This document shows positions 13,034-25,246 of a stretch of 64,000 bases of DNA, piece by piece. How positions within the stretch are numbered: position 1 is the first letter of the stretch; each line of letters starts with the position of its first letter. The notes under the pieces were generated by a model. The model had not been told where the DNA came from and did no database searches. It saw only the letters and a list, made by a program, of their open reading frames with translations. Source of the stretch: Rhododendron vialii (taxonomy: Eukaryota > Streptophyta > Magnoliopsida > Ericales > Ericaceae). The DNA lies in NCBI RefSeq assembly GCF_030253575.1, contig NC_080561.1, positions 36,513,564-36,577,563 on the forward strand, given 5' to 3'. The position numbers and the translations under genes were made by a program.

Positions 13034-13203
13034 CCAAATATGAAACAGGAGTCATTCGCGCATGTGAGAACAGTAACTGTTCAATTTCAAAATTGTACTT
13101 GGCAACTGAATGGTTTTCCAAATACGAAACAGGAGTCATTTGCGTGTGTGAGAACGATAACTGTTCAATTTCAAATTTGTACTTGGCAATTGAATGGTTT
13201 TCC
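13034..13203. repeat. 84-bp tandem duplication
   Basis: Two copies start CCAAATATGAAACAGG (13034) and CCAAATACGAAACAGG (13118) and are about 90 percent identical. The period of 84 is a multiple of three, so it stays in one open frame of 139 codons (12791-13210). That frame has no recognisable domain and its codons look random, so I do not call a gene. Confidence 0.75.
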
Positions 13204-14477
13204 ACCATGACTAGTAAGCTAGATTTCATATCGATTTGTGCGTCAAATGCAATACGTTAGACAATGCGCGTCAACCTCATCAAACTTTTCAACACAATGA
13301 AATGACAGTGAAAAACGTAGTGTAGTAGATTGCAACGACTGGGGTCAAACAATTTGATGAGGGGCTGGAAGTCTACCATGGGATAAGAAAGTGAATGGCA
13401 AAAACCAGATGCTCATCAGCAGTTTGAGTCTGTGCACATGTAGAGGGTCTCATGGACTGGGGAGAAGTGCTCATTGTCAAGCAACTTGGATACATTTCCG
13501 TCGATATAGCAAAGAAATCAATGGATTTGAATGAAAACATGGCCAGCACAGATCTTGTGATTTACTTTTGTACGGGATTCCATGATCGTTGGACATGCTT
13601 AGCATGGGCTCGCAATGCAAGCATTTAGATTATTTGGGTTCTCGCAAGACTCCTAGAAACTGAACTGAAAGTTTTTGAATTACATTCCACAAAGTTATAG
13701 TAATAACAATATGAACGTTGTTGTCGGTTTGCTATTTGCCACACATTTCAAGATTGGTGTCTTCATGCCTAACAATACCGGGAAAAATCCCAAAAATGGA
13801 CCCAAAGAAAAGGGGAAAAAACAAACATCAGACACCAAACCCTTCTCATTAATGGGAAAATTCCAAGCAAACTTGAGAACAAGCAAGTCTAATTTGAAGT
13901 TGTGCTGCAATACCTAACCATTTTCAGTTCAAATATGGCTACAAATAAGAACTACAAGAGTCTAAATGGGAATAAGTTGTTAATGGAGAACTCTCACCAA
14001 GATTTGACTATTGAGACAGAACCCTCTGTTCTTCGTAATGAAGGCATGCATTGCTTGTGTCTTTGACGGGAAGTGTACAGTTGCCATTCTAATCAGGTAC
14101 GGCGATGGCCTGCAAAAGTAAAGTTATATCGTGAATCGCGAAATCGTATAAAAACCTGAGCAGTTAAGAGGGAATTTTACTCCAAGATCCAAGGTTGAGC
14201 GCGGCTTAGTACATGCGATATATTTTTGGTATTCTACTCAATTGCAATTTTATTATTTATCTTCAACATTGCCCCCTCACTAGGCTCTCCTCCACAAACA
14301 GACTAAACATGTTTGACAGCATGCTTATCAGAATCACACAGTTCACCGTTTGATACGAATTTCAACCAACTCGATTTGAATTGTGTGACGTGTCTTTCAC
14401 TCGGAAATCAAGCAAATCATATGGTTCAATTTGGGGTTCACTGTGATTCACTAAGATTCATGCAATTCTGTGCAGAC
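13204..14477. other. Spacer without recognised gene
   Basis: No coding similarity, RNA gene or clear transposon end was seen. Short open frames near 13675-13917 look non-coding. Confidence 0.35.
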
Positions 14478-14745
14478 TTAGTGTAGGAGAGATTCAAATC
14501 AAGCCTTAGTATTCCGGAGAATATAAGTGCTGGAGAGGTATGGAGGATTAAAGATTAGAGGAACAAGAGATGGAGTACTCTGGGGGTGAAGAAGGCATGA
14601 GTGTACAGAATGCACTAATGCAGTCACTCTGTGTGGGTGAGGTTGACTCAGAGTCCCCAGTAGAAAGACAATAGGGACGCTGTAGAAAGGATATTCTCCT
14701 TCCTTGGAATAAGTGCTCTCCAACTTTCTCTCTCTAGGTTAGTGG
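14478..14745 (-). mobile_element. Copia-type LTR piece, inverted (fossil)
   Basis: This stretch is the reverse complement of 15930-16200 with scattered differences; shared landmarks include ATTCTCCGG and GATTTGAA. It is the R/U5 part of the same LTR family in the opposite orientation, with no internal region. It is a relic. Confidence 0.6.
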
Positions 14746-15202
14746 TCGAGGGACGAGAGCCAAATCTCTTGCCTGATGTGTTCAATTAGTTCGAAGAATG
14801 TGAGCAGCAACCAATTCTTGCTCGGTGACATATGCCGTAAAACATCAGACCCCCGGGCTCTTTTATCAGTGCAAGAGCTTCTTAATTTTGTGCCCATGAA
14901 GTTTCCCGACGACATAAATGGTTTAATGACAATGCTTGTTGCTCCAAGTACAGTGATGCTGCATTGAAGTACATTCAATTTTATAATGTTGGGATGGCAG
15001 CATGGGATGGCAGCAGATCAGGGTTACCGAGGAAGATGGACAGATGAACATATCCCAATGCTCGGTAGGCAAAGACTTTTCCTCAACCACTACGTAGCTC
15101 TGAATCATGGGACTGAAGCACAAAACAAGCTCCATGAGCACTTCGAGTGGGTCCCCTGTTGGGAAGGCAGTCGAATATCTCAGTTGATTGCAGAGCACCC
15201 AT
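14746..15202. other. Unrecognised sequence between inverted LTR pieces
   Basis: Open frames at 14776-14967 and 14986-15261 (plus strand) are fairly long for AT-rich spacer, for example HYVALNHGTEAQNKLHEHFE. I recognise no domain in them. They may be old element or captured sequence. Confidence 0.3.
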
Positions 15203-16298
15203 TGTTGGGGAATTTTGTATGTCTCATTTCTTTCAACAAGTTGGAGATGGGAATAATATAGCTAGTCATATACATATCCCATTTTCACGTCCCTTAATTA
15301 CTCATTGCGGGCAAGGTCAACCCTTGAATGTTCGACTAAGTCAATAATTTTGACTGACCAACCGCGAAGCAACACGTGGCAGAATCGCGAGCTGGCAAGG
15401 CCTGCGCCATGTCAGTAAATATGTGGCGTGGGTCTCGCGCTACCCCCGCAAGGCTCGAGCAGGGGGCAAGCCCGATATAATAACATTAACTGAATGAGCC
15501 ATCCGAACAGGAGACTTGGGCCCAGAATGGAGATAGTATTGGCGTGGCCCTGAGGAAAAGGCATATAACACGAGTTGTCAATTGGCTCCAACGTAGTGCC
15601 CAGACATCTACGTCTGCTACAGTCAAAGGCAAGACCCGAGGAGCCCTCTGAGGCTTGGTTGCTGAATTGGCCTCGCTGAACAAGTGCTGACCGCACGGGG
15701 GAGATCTAGAGGCACGGTGGCTTCAAAAGGAGAAAGGATTCTCCACGATAAGGGGGAGAGGCTGGGACACTTGAAACTCGCGCGGGTCAGCTACGGCTGC
15801 TACGCTACCCCGGTGGTCAACAGGTACGTAAAGAACACGTGTCGATGCGTTATAGAGCCACATGGTTCTTGAGTACTGGCCCCAAATGCCTATAAATATG
15901 AGACATTCCTCTCAGATTTTAGAGAGACGAAAAGACACCTAGAGAGAGAGTTGGTGAGTATATAGATTATAAGGAAGGAGAATATCCTTTCTATAGTGTC
16001 TCTATTATCTTTCACCAATGAACTCTGAGACAACCTCGCCCACATAAACTGACTGCCTTAGTCCATTCTGTACACTCATGTCTTCTCCTTCACCCCCCCA
16101 CCCCCCCTAGATCACTCCATCTCTTGTTCCTCTAATCGTTAATCAGCCATACCTCTCCAACACTTATATTCTCCGGCATAGTAGGGCTCGATTTGAACCT
16201 CTCCTACACTTAGTTTTGTTTCTAATTGGGTTAACCAGCGGTATTTTCACCGCTCTATCAAGAAAATAACAAGAACTAGATCGGTCATATTGATTTTC
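15203..16298 (+). mobile_element. Copia-type LTR (fossil)
   Basis: It has a promoter-like CTATAAATATGAGAC near 15890, a transcribed region rich in CTC, and directly after its end the sequence TGGTATCAAAGG at about 16299. That matches the initiator-Met tRNA primer site (TGGTATCAGAGC) typical of Ty1-copia elements. The start at TGTTGGGG (15203) is a guess. No gag-pol region follows. Its inverted partner lies at 14478-14745. Confidence 0.45.
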
Positions 16299-16649
16299 AT
16301 GGTATCAAAGGAAGTGAATCTTACGAATCATGATTCGATATGAATCATAATTCAACAGTTTAGCAAAACAATTTATGACTCAATTTGCAATTGAGCAACC
16401 ATAGTTTTCGAGTCAACAATGCAGTTCTTACATTGAATCTATTGCATGTTCTCGTACCATGTTAAAATGTTACTAGTTCTAGCTATAATGCACGGGTACT
16501 CCAAAAATGTTGTCGAGAACTGGTATGGCACCAATACGATAAAATAGGTACCCACCAAAAACATATCGGTACATGATATACCGTGAGTACAGGATGTGTA
16601 CTTCTTTGGGCACAGATCCGATATGCCCTTTTTTAGGTTCCTCTTGGAC

Positions 16650-16958
16650 GTTGCTTGACATGAACAACAAATTTCATGTTGATATGTACTTATTACATTT
16701 TCTTCTTAGAGATGAAAAGAATGACCTTCACATGATTTTCACACACTTAAGGGGGGAAAAATACGATCAGGTGCCTAGAGCCGTAGTCATATGGTGGGAG
16801 AAGGGGAGTTTGACAAAACAATCTACTGATGTAGTTGAGGATAATATAAGGGAGTTGTCACTGTTATTAGATCCCCAATGGAGGAAAATAAGAAAATTCC
16901 TAATCACAGTAAGTTTACACCAAGGGTCCACTTTGAGTCCTTACCTGACAAATATTTG
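16650..16958 (+). mobile_element. LINE reverse-transcriptase fragment
   Basis: The plus frame reads KNDLHMIFTHLRGEKYDQVP...AVVIWWEKGS and then ITVSLHQGSTLSPYL. These match the plant LINE reverse transcriptase stretches KKDLHMVFIDLEKAYDRVPR and GLHQGSxLSPYLF. The catalytic FADD motif, which should follow soon after, is absent because the similarity stops at about 16945-16958. There the sequence becomes exon 5 of the RRM-like gene on the other strand. It is a short, dead, truncated piece whose 3' side abuts host exon sequence. Confidence 0.7.
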
Positions 16959-19900
16959 CATTGTGGATGCATCGTAAACACATCCAGAAAGAAATCGCTC
17001 TACGTCATCTGGAACCGCATTTCGAGGGATTCCTTGCAGCAACACCTAACAAGGCACATCAAAATAATCTCACCTGAGGCATGCTGTTAACCAAATGTCC
17101 ATGCAAATTACCAAAGTTGCCATCCCAAAAGTCGCAAAGCTATATTGGCCAAAACATATTTGATAGCTGATGCAACCAGATCTAAGCAGTAAGCACTTTT
17201 GGCTCTCCTTCAGTGCTATGAATCATATCATGTTCACTCCCATGCTTAAAAATCAAACTTGCCTAATAATAGATTACAGTTGAACTTTCTCAGCCACACC
17301 AAAATAGTGCGATCAGATAATGTTATCTGAATTAAAAGCACAAAACAGGTTACAAATATCGGAAACTAACAGTCCAGGTCCTGCACTCCAGGATATAGGA
17401 AGGAATAATCTTCATTTAATGCATATACTAGAATAAATTACACTACCAAAAATACAGAAGATCTTATTTTTAAGTTTTGTACCACGGTACCACCAAATAC
17501 CATTTGAGGTGAAATTCAGGTGCCACTTCAAAATATGGTTTGCTCAAGTTCTGAGAATATAATGAACAGAATAACTGGTAATGAAACTGGTTAGTGATTC
17601 ATATAGCTCGAGTAATTCAAGGAGACAAAAAATCAACCTTAGAATAACTAGCAACTCAAATATCAGTTTTAATTACAGCAAACAAAGTGAATAACCCAGA
17701 ACTTCTACTTACAACTTTTCCATCATAGGGTGTAATACCATCCCACTGAGACCGATCAGCCTGACATCAGAGAAACAATGATAATTAATGCATCAAACTT
17801 CTCCTTGACCAAAATATGAACAACCACACAAGGCAAATGCAGTTATAATGGCATTACCCTGTCCAACCTATACAAGCGACCCTTCCTATTATTAGCCTTG
17901 ATAGCAGCATCAAATGCATCCTGAGAAGAGAATTGAATCATCCTAGGCATACCCAAGACAGTGTTAGCAGATTTATCATTTCAAGCAATCCCAATTTACT
18001 AATACGATGTGTAGACAATTGAAATAGACAAGCAAGTAACAAATGAAAACATTAGTTTCCCAATAACTAAGTCGATTTACATTCCAGTTGGCATGTAGAC
18101 TCTGGGATAGTGACTATAGTCCACTCTGAGATCATCCAAACTCAACCCACAATCTTCAAGAAAATTGAGAATATCACTCTTTGTTGTGTGCTTTGTAGTG
18201 CCAACCAATTTGCCATAAACAAAACCTGCCAAATCCCAGAGAGAACACAAATACATGTCGGAAACTTAGAATGTGAACTGGTTATTATTTGTGCAGATAT
18301 GGGGAGAGACACGATACAAGATGACACGACAATACCACCATGGCGATTCTGCGAATAAAAATAATAAGAGACGACACAGCAATGACAAGACAAAAACTAG
18401 AAATGCATCATGATCATCATTTCCAATGTTACACTTAGATAAACATTACAATTTAACCATCCCAGATTCCCAAGATAGTAGGATACCATTTCTGAAGTCC
18501 ACTTTATTTTTGGTTATCATTTCTAAAGACCACGCAATAGAAAAGAAGTGCAAACAAAAGGTTGGAAGACTTTTTTTTCCGATCCTGATGGAAAGGCTTC
18601 AAAATTTAACCTGAACTTACATAGGCCAAACGATAACAGATCAATAGATGTGTACCCCATTACCATTCAATTTATCATTTGATCCCAGCTACCACTCAAA
18701 GTAGAAAAGTGCTTCATTGTGGCTGAATGATGAACACATATCATGACTGTTGCATGCTTCTAAAAAATTTAGTAACAGAAGGACGTTCAAATGAGGGACT
18801 GGCAAGTGACAATGTTAGACACGTGAGTGGCACAGGAAAGCCACCTTCTTAGAAATGTATGTGCAACTTAAACCCTAATATCTCTTTGGTAAATATGAAT
18901 AACTACAAGACTCCAATCTAAAAAAAAAACCCAATTTTGACTAAACAATTTCAGTCTACAGATTATTTCATCTTTAAAGGAACAAGATGGAGGGTTCGCA
19001 CATCAAATGCTATCATGTGAGCCAAAACAAGAAAGTCCTTGATCCAGAACAGCAAAGTAGAAAACAAAATAAATTTCAGCAGCAGTTTCATGCGGGGCAC
19101 ATGTAAAAAAACTTCTTTAAACTAAACAAATAATCATCCTAGCGTCAAATGATGGCCATTTATCTTTCAAGTAAGCATGTTCAATAAAAATATATATATT
19201 TCAGGTAAAGGCTAACTATCTGCTAAATGCAAGACACAAATCACAGCCATTTCTTGTTCTCAAGGTTCTGAATAGTGAATATCCTCACAATGAAAGTTAT
19301 TCTCCTTCACTTTACAAAATCATCAAACTGGGAGCTAAAGTAAACACTGCGTCCAATAATTACACACAGCCAAAAGGAAATCAATAAGGATAAAGAAATT
19401 TTATAAAAAAAAAAAAGTGCAATCACACGAGCTTTTCCAACTAAACTAAGCTAAAGAAATGATTAATTTAACTGATGCATTCTGAATCAAAATTTGTTGA
19501 CCTCACTTAGTGATACACAATTCAACAAAAAGAAAAAACTATAAGCACACAAAACACTAACTCCAATAAATTCAGGTCACCCAAAACTACGGCTGTAAAC
19601 GAACCAAGCTGCTCGCGAGCAGCTCAAGGCTATGCTCGTTAGGGCTCGGCTCGGATCGACTCGTTTAGTAATCGAGCCGAGCTCAAAACTCGAGTTTTGG
19701 GCTCGTTTAGTAAACGAGCCGAGCATAACTCTCCAAAGCTCAGCTCGTCTATGGAGGCTCATTTAGTAAATGAATCAGGCTTGACTCATTAAGGGCTTGG
19801 CTCGTTTGTAGCCGAGCCAAGCTCTAGCTCGAGTTTTTGGCTCAATTATTAAACAAGCCGAGCTCAAACACAACATGGCACAGCTCGGCTCGTTTGCAGC

Positions 19901-20248
19901 CCAAGAACTACTAAGGGCCCAAACCCTACTTAAGTTGTTAAACAGAAGCATATGAAATGAGAAAAAAGAAATAAGCACACAAAACCCTAATCCAAAAAAC
20001 TAAGGGAATTCCAAATAAATGGCGAGCTTAGAGAGGTTTTGGAGTAATTGATGAGAACCTTTGGTTGGGGGGCGAAGAAAAGAATCAACGGAAGGGTTGT
20101 CCTGGCTACTGGGCTGATGATCTGCAGCTTCGGTCGAGAAATGCATCGGCGAGTCGCGAAGGAGCAACGAAAGCCCTCGATTTTGGTTGCTGGTTCGGAT
20201 CAGACGGTGGGATTTCGCCGCGGCTCTGAGTAGGCTCATCGTCGACAT
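16945..20248 (-). CDS. Mitochondrial RRM-like protein, C-terminus missing
   Basis: Five exons were read on the minus strand: 20248-20059, 18225-18081, 17942-17858, 17760-17713 and 17045-16945. Their phases fit and give 189 residues. The start MSTMSLLRAAAKSHRLIRTS is rich in Arg, Ser and Leu and lacks acids until residue 40, as in a mitochondrial presequence. Later parts are FVYGKLVGTTKHTTKSDILN, QDAFDAAIKANNRKGRLYRL, DRSQWDGITPYDGKVVLLQG and IPRNAVPDDVERFLSGC, the shape of a plant RRM-fold family with two degenerate RRM-type units. I recognise the family but no named gene. The second unit should continue for tens of residues; instead exon 5 ends at a GTAAGG donor lying at the LINE junction, and no further exon was found downstream. 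A shortened protein or a missing last exon are both possible. The 5' leader has a GA repeat at 20273-20292. Confidence 0.7.
19591..19902. mobile_element. MITE of the CGAGCCGAGC family, copy 1
   Basis: Ends are GGCTGTAAACGAACC and GGCTCGTTTGCAGCC, which are inverted repeats. The inside is packed with GAGCCGAGCT and its complement. Flanks AAAACTAC and AGAACTAC suggest a degenerate 8-bp target duplication. It sits in intron 1 of the RRM-like gene. Other copies are at 46432-46672 and 59892-60050. Confidence 0.6.
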
Positions 20249-20272
20249 TTTTCGGATCCGATGAAGCTCAGA

Positions 20273-20292
20273 GAGAGAGAGAGAGAGAGAGA
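20273..20292. repeat. (GA)n in the 5' leader of the RRM-like gene
   Basis: About 20 bp of GA (CT in the transcript) lies 25 bp upstream of the start codon. Such CT tracts are common in plant leaders. Confidence 0.8.
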
Positions 20293-20494
20293 CGAAGGAA
20301 ACAGTGAAGTACTTGGGCTTGGGTCAGCCCAAAAATGAAAATAATTGGGTCGGGTTGGGTTGGGTTCATCCCGGTGGATCATTGGGATCCATGGGCTGAT
20401 TTGGACTAAGTCCGTTTAACAATGCATATGCGGAGAAATTACGGCCTAGTTTTTTGGGACGTATATCCCTGGATTTCCAGCAGGAAAAATATGT

Positions 20495-20690
20495 GCACCA
20501 GTGTCAGGGCACACGCCGAGTTGGTGAGGCTCATTACCTCCCTTAATGCAGGCGAGAGTTCGAGTTTCGGCAGGTACTCAAATCTCATTTGTGGATCAAA
20601 GAGGGGGGGTTTTCACCAATTGTGTACTAAAGTGGTGCCGTGGTGACTGCCCGTCCTTTCGGACGGTAGCTATAGCTCGAACCGAATATT
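20495..20690 (+). mobile_element. tRNA-derived SINE-like element
   Basis: GCCGAGTTGGTGAGGC resembles a tRNA A box and GAGAGTTCGAGTTTC, about 45 bases on, resembles a B box. The ends are not defined. Confidence 0.45.
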
Positions 20691-20699
20691 CCATTGACG

Positions 20700-22266
20700 G
20701 GTAGAGAGCCCCTATGGTCACTCCATTGACGGATTAGGCACTTAATGATATCCGATCGAACTGATTTTTTGCATACTTGTTCAACTCAACGAGCTCTACG
20801 AAGCGAACATTTATGATCATCAAAGCGAGATCGGAGCGGGACCCCCTCGATCGGGACAGCACTTTGCCACTGTCCCTTTGCTCCCCCAACTCTCATATAT
20901 TTAGATTTAGATTTTTGCACTCCCTTTTTGGAGTGCGGTTAGTTGTTTTGAAAGTGTGAATATCAATTCTCCTAAAATTGGAGTATTAGATATTTCTGAG
21001 AGTATGTTTTGCTATTTTTCTGATTCCTCTTTGTACGCAGTTGCTTTTTTTTCTTACCAAGAATTTTTCAAGAAAAGTTAACTAATCATGCCCTTTGGAC
21101 ATTACTTGGCGGTACCCCCAAGCTCTTCTTTACCGCACATTTGTGTTAACTAAAAAGAGTGTAGAGCACCATGTGGCGCCGTGGCGGAGATTGAATTACT
21201 AGTAGTATTTTGCGTAGATTGTTGGGCTGGTTAACATGCAACCGTACGATACGAAATTGTCAAGGTTGTACGAAAGAAAATCATCAATCATACAGTTATA
21301 TTACTTATCAAGGTGGTTGACGTGGGCACGTAATCCGTCAAGATAAAGACAGATCCCGTGTTCATACAGCGTAAAACGTAAGGTCCTCGAAACTCCCTTT
21401 CGTTTGTTTATCACAAACAGAGAAACATTTGTTTGGGCTTATCACACGCCTAGACCGGTCTTATTAGGAACCGGCCGTACAAATGCTTCTAATTTGGAAG
21501 TATCATACTTCAACTGGGATTGCTATTTTCGATAAAAATAAATAAAACCAGGACTGGTATAGAAATTAATATACTTCTCCTAGGCACGATTAGAATATTT
21601 CCCCCTGGTCAGCTGAAGGGTTTGGACACGTGGGTTCTGTTTCTTTTCTTTCCTTAGAAAAAACGGGAGAAATTTTTGGGTGCCCCGCATGTGATTTCAG
21701 CCGTCCAAACGTGTTTTGGACAGTCCGGATTTTAGAGAGAAAATGGTCGGGTGAGGGGAGAGAGGGAGAGTAGAAATCTGGGGCTACCCAAAACACGTTT
21801 GGACTGCTGAGATGCATGCGCGCAGAATACCGCCAGGTGTTATCCGCTCGGCACTCAAAAATTTCTCGAAAAAATTGATAAATAATCAATGTTTTTTTTT
21901 GTTTTTTGGTCAAATGGAATTCCATAAATAATCAATGTTTAGATCCTTCCTGACCAGGGTTTTTTTTTAACCTTTCCATAATAAGAGTAAAGTAGAATCC
22001 CCAGTTCCAACTAGTCCTGCATTGGGTTCCTCCCTAGTTGATATGGAGGTGTCATTTTTCTGAGATTATTATTTGGCGCTCCGTAAGCATTGTTCCCCTA
22101 TCTTACGAAAGCATAAAGCATCGGTTCCTGTTGAGATTCTCTTGGCTGTTTGTTTGTTTATTGTACAATTTTTTCGATTTTGAATTTTTGCTTTTTTAGT
22201 TGGAAAGTGCTCGCAAAAGATACAAAGCAAGCAATGCAAAAATTACCTGATCCACATGCACCCACC
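20700..22266. other. Spacer without recognised gene
   Basis: No host coding sequence or structured RNA is recognised. A segment at 21690-21800 has repeated CCAAACGTGTTTTGG-like pieces, perhaps an old MITE. The rest is low-complexity or unique AT-rich sequence. Confidence 0.35.
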
Positions 22267-25246
22267 TGTAACGCCCCGATTTTCGGAAATAAAATCGGAG
22301 GCAATAAATATTAGTTTTTCAAAAATTTATTAAATTAAAGTTCATCCAAAACAGATAATTCAACATAAAAATTCATTTATTACCAACCACTGCGGAAATA
22401 CTAAAAATAGTCTTTGTGGTAAAGAAATAGATAAAGTACGGAGCCGACTCCTAGGCTTGATAAGGATTCCAAGCATATTTTGGCTCGACTTCCACCTCTG
22501 GATTCTCCTCTGCATAAAATTGCTCGTATTCGAGGTTCTGTGTCTCTTCTTGATTTTCTGCAAGATCTGGCACGGATGCCAGGCAATCGGTACCTGAGTG
22601 ATAGAGTTCACCACGTAGTATAATCCAACCCAACTACCCCTCTTACCTTATAGTTAGCAAACAGCAGGATAAATATGGTACGAAGAAGTAAAACAGAGAT
22701 TTTTCACACAAATTAGTTTATTACTAGCCATTATCCTATCGTGTGATCTCAGATCTTCTCCACGAGATCTTTCCTCCCTAACCGCTAGCCATGTTCCATT
22801 CCATGAGATCACTTCCTTTTGCTGTCGCAGATACACCTAAGTTATGTATTGAGTGTGCATCCCAATGACTACAACAAATGGTAAGCTTATCATGCCATGA
22901 CATAACTAGAGTTTGTCTATCTTATTCACCACTTCACAATCATCACTAGACTCCCGCCAGTTTCAATTCATCACTGGGCTTACTTTGCCAGTTTCAAATC
23001 ATCACTTCCAACTTATCACATCTCAAAATCTCGCCTGCAGACAATCTAAAAATAAAACTTTCCAATTTATCCATTACCTAGCATCGTTTAGATGAATTCT
23101 ATTTGCATACCATCTTATGTCTCTAGGGTCCAATCTTACAATCAAATCAATTAATCAAATAATAATTAAAACAAATAACAAGCAGTACGATCACACAACT
23201 TTTTATGACCAAGTCGTTGCTCTTAGTCTTGTTTGGCCACGATGTCAATAATAAAGTAAGAACTTTTATAAAAGAATTTAAAAATAAATTTTTCTAGGCT
23301 ATCATTAATTATTTCTAGGAAATTAGATTAATTAAAAACTAATTAAATACATTAATTAGGTAAAAATATTAGAATAATTATCATGACCTTGATAAGAGCC
23401 CTAAAGGTCCTATACAACATGTTCGAGTGCCAAAAGTTGAGTTCGGAGGGTCGTGAGATTATTTTAAATAATGGTATTAACAAAAGTTGTCGAAAGTAGA
23501 ATAAATGGATAATAAATTGTTTAATAAATAAAATATCTTGAGGTTAACAACGTTTCATCTTCAGAATGTAAAGAGTCTAAAAAAATTTACTCGGGCATCA
23601 TTAACATGATTTATAAGGTCGAAGAATTTTCGTATGTAAACCTTTGAATGAAAACAAGTAAATAATTAATAAATAGATAATAAAATAAAAATATATATGA
23701 TATTAACAAGGTATGATCTTTGAGGTGTGAAAAGTCTAGAAAAAATAGTTCGGGTGTCAAAAATGAGGTTTGAAAGGTCGCAAATTGGTTTCGAACCAAT
23801 TTTAATGAAAACCAAATGGAGTTCGCGGTGGGAGAGCTGGCCGCAAGGTTTGAATTGGTCAACCTTGCGGTGAAGCAGTTAGCTGCGAACTTGGCTCTGG
23901 TTCTTGCGGCCCAAAGGTTGCGGCCGCAAGGTCGTGTCCAGTTTTGATTTTTTTTTGTTTTTCTTCATGATTTTGATGCATGGGACCCTATGGGACTATG
24001 GTCTAGGCCTAAAAACACTTAATATACATAGAAAGGAGGTTGGAATGGATTATAATACTTTGAATTGTCCAGATTTGATTGAAAACGAAACTTTGAAATT
24101 TTTGGAAGGTGATTTTAGTTTTGGCTGAGGGGGAGCCTTGGGATTGAATTGAATGTTGTTTGGTGTTGCTTTGGGGTGTAGGAGGTGATTGGAAACGTTG
24201 GATTGAGTTTGGTTGGGTCTAGGCACAAAATCCACTTTTCTCTCTCACTTTCTCTCTCTAAAACTCCATTGCTTGGAGCTTGGTTTCCTTTGGTTTTTCT
24301 CTTCTTTTCACACCGGTGGAGCGTGGTGAGTATCGTGATGTGCCCTTGGGTTAATGGGATAGGGTATTTATTGGTGAATTTTGGAAGGAAATGATAAAAT
24401 TGAATTTAATGGGGTTGGGTTCATGAAACTTGAAATGGACGAATTGGGACTGTTTTTGGGGCTAAAGAGGAACCAGGAAAAAGATATGAACGAATTGAAT
24501 TCGGATTGAGCTTGGTGATGAAGGAATTTTTCGGTTTGAACCATGGGGGATGAATTTGGTTTTCTTGGAGGAAAAGAAATGAATGGAGTAATGGCTGGAG
24601 AGAGAGAGTGAGTTGTGAGAGGGAGATATGGAGACATTGCAAGAGAGTTAGGTGAGGGAGGTGATGGGGTGCATGCATGCAAGTGTGTAGGCAAAAACCA
24701 ATGTTCTGAATACCGTATCGGTCAGGGTACCGGTTTTTCTACTGGTACGGTACGTACCGGTACCGGTCAAATACCGGGTACCGTTTTCGGATTGATCGCT
24801 ATTAGTGTTATTTTCCTACTTAAAAAAAAATTATAGTATAATATACACTTTTTTAAAATAAAAAAAATAAAAAATCCGGTATTTGTCCGGTACCGTCCGG
24901 TATTTGCCCGGTACCGTCCGGTATTGTCCGGTACTTGAAAAAAAATATAAATTTAAAAATAGTCTCGTACTGTCCGGTTACGGCCGGTACCGATCGGTAT
25001 TTGAGCCGGAACGAAATTAGAGGTATAGGGTACCGGATTTGGTCAAAAACGGTACGTACCGGCCGGTACGGAACGGTATTAATAACATTGGCAAAAACAT
25101 AAAATGCATGCATGTATATATTGCATGCATAATTGAAAAAATAAATAAATAAATAAATTTGTATATATATTAAGGAAAGGGATTTTGTTATTATTAATAA
25201 TACTTATTAATAATATTATTAATGATAAAAAATACGGGTTGTTACA
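22267..25246. mobile_element. LTR, Ty3-gypsy type, with a nested MITE (fossil)
   Basis: It starts TGTAACGCCCCGATTTT and ends ACGGGTTGTTACA, a familiar plant gypsy LTR pair. Flanking 5-mers are CCACC (22262-22266) and CGACC (25247-25251), a near-match to a target duplication. Without the hAT MITE nested at 24699-25090 the LTR is about 2.6 kb, close to the other solo LTR in this window, though their termini differ. No internal region is present, so this is a solo LTR relic. Confidence 0.65.
24699..25090. mobile_element. hAT MITE rich in GGTACCGG palindromes, copy 1
   Basis: Terminal inverted repeats are CAATGTTCTGAATACCGT and its partner ending ACGGTATTAATAACATTG. The 8-bp target duplication GCAAAAAC is exact (24691-24698 and 25091-25098). 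The subterminal regions are dense in GGTACCGG and GGTACGTACC. At 392 bp with no coding capacity it is non-autonomous. It sits inside the LTR at 22267-25246, so it is the younger insertion. Confidence 0.85.

Noticed and set aside
16573-16977. Host gene of 134 codons
   Set aside because: The readable part is LINE reverse transcriptase, and its end overlaps a real minus-strand exon.
24421-24694. Minus-strand Pro/Ser-rich frames
   Set aside because: They lie inside the gypsy-type LTR and have no domain.
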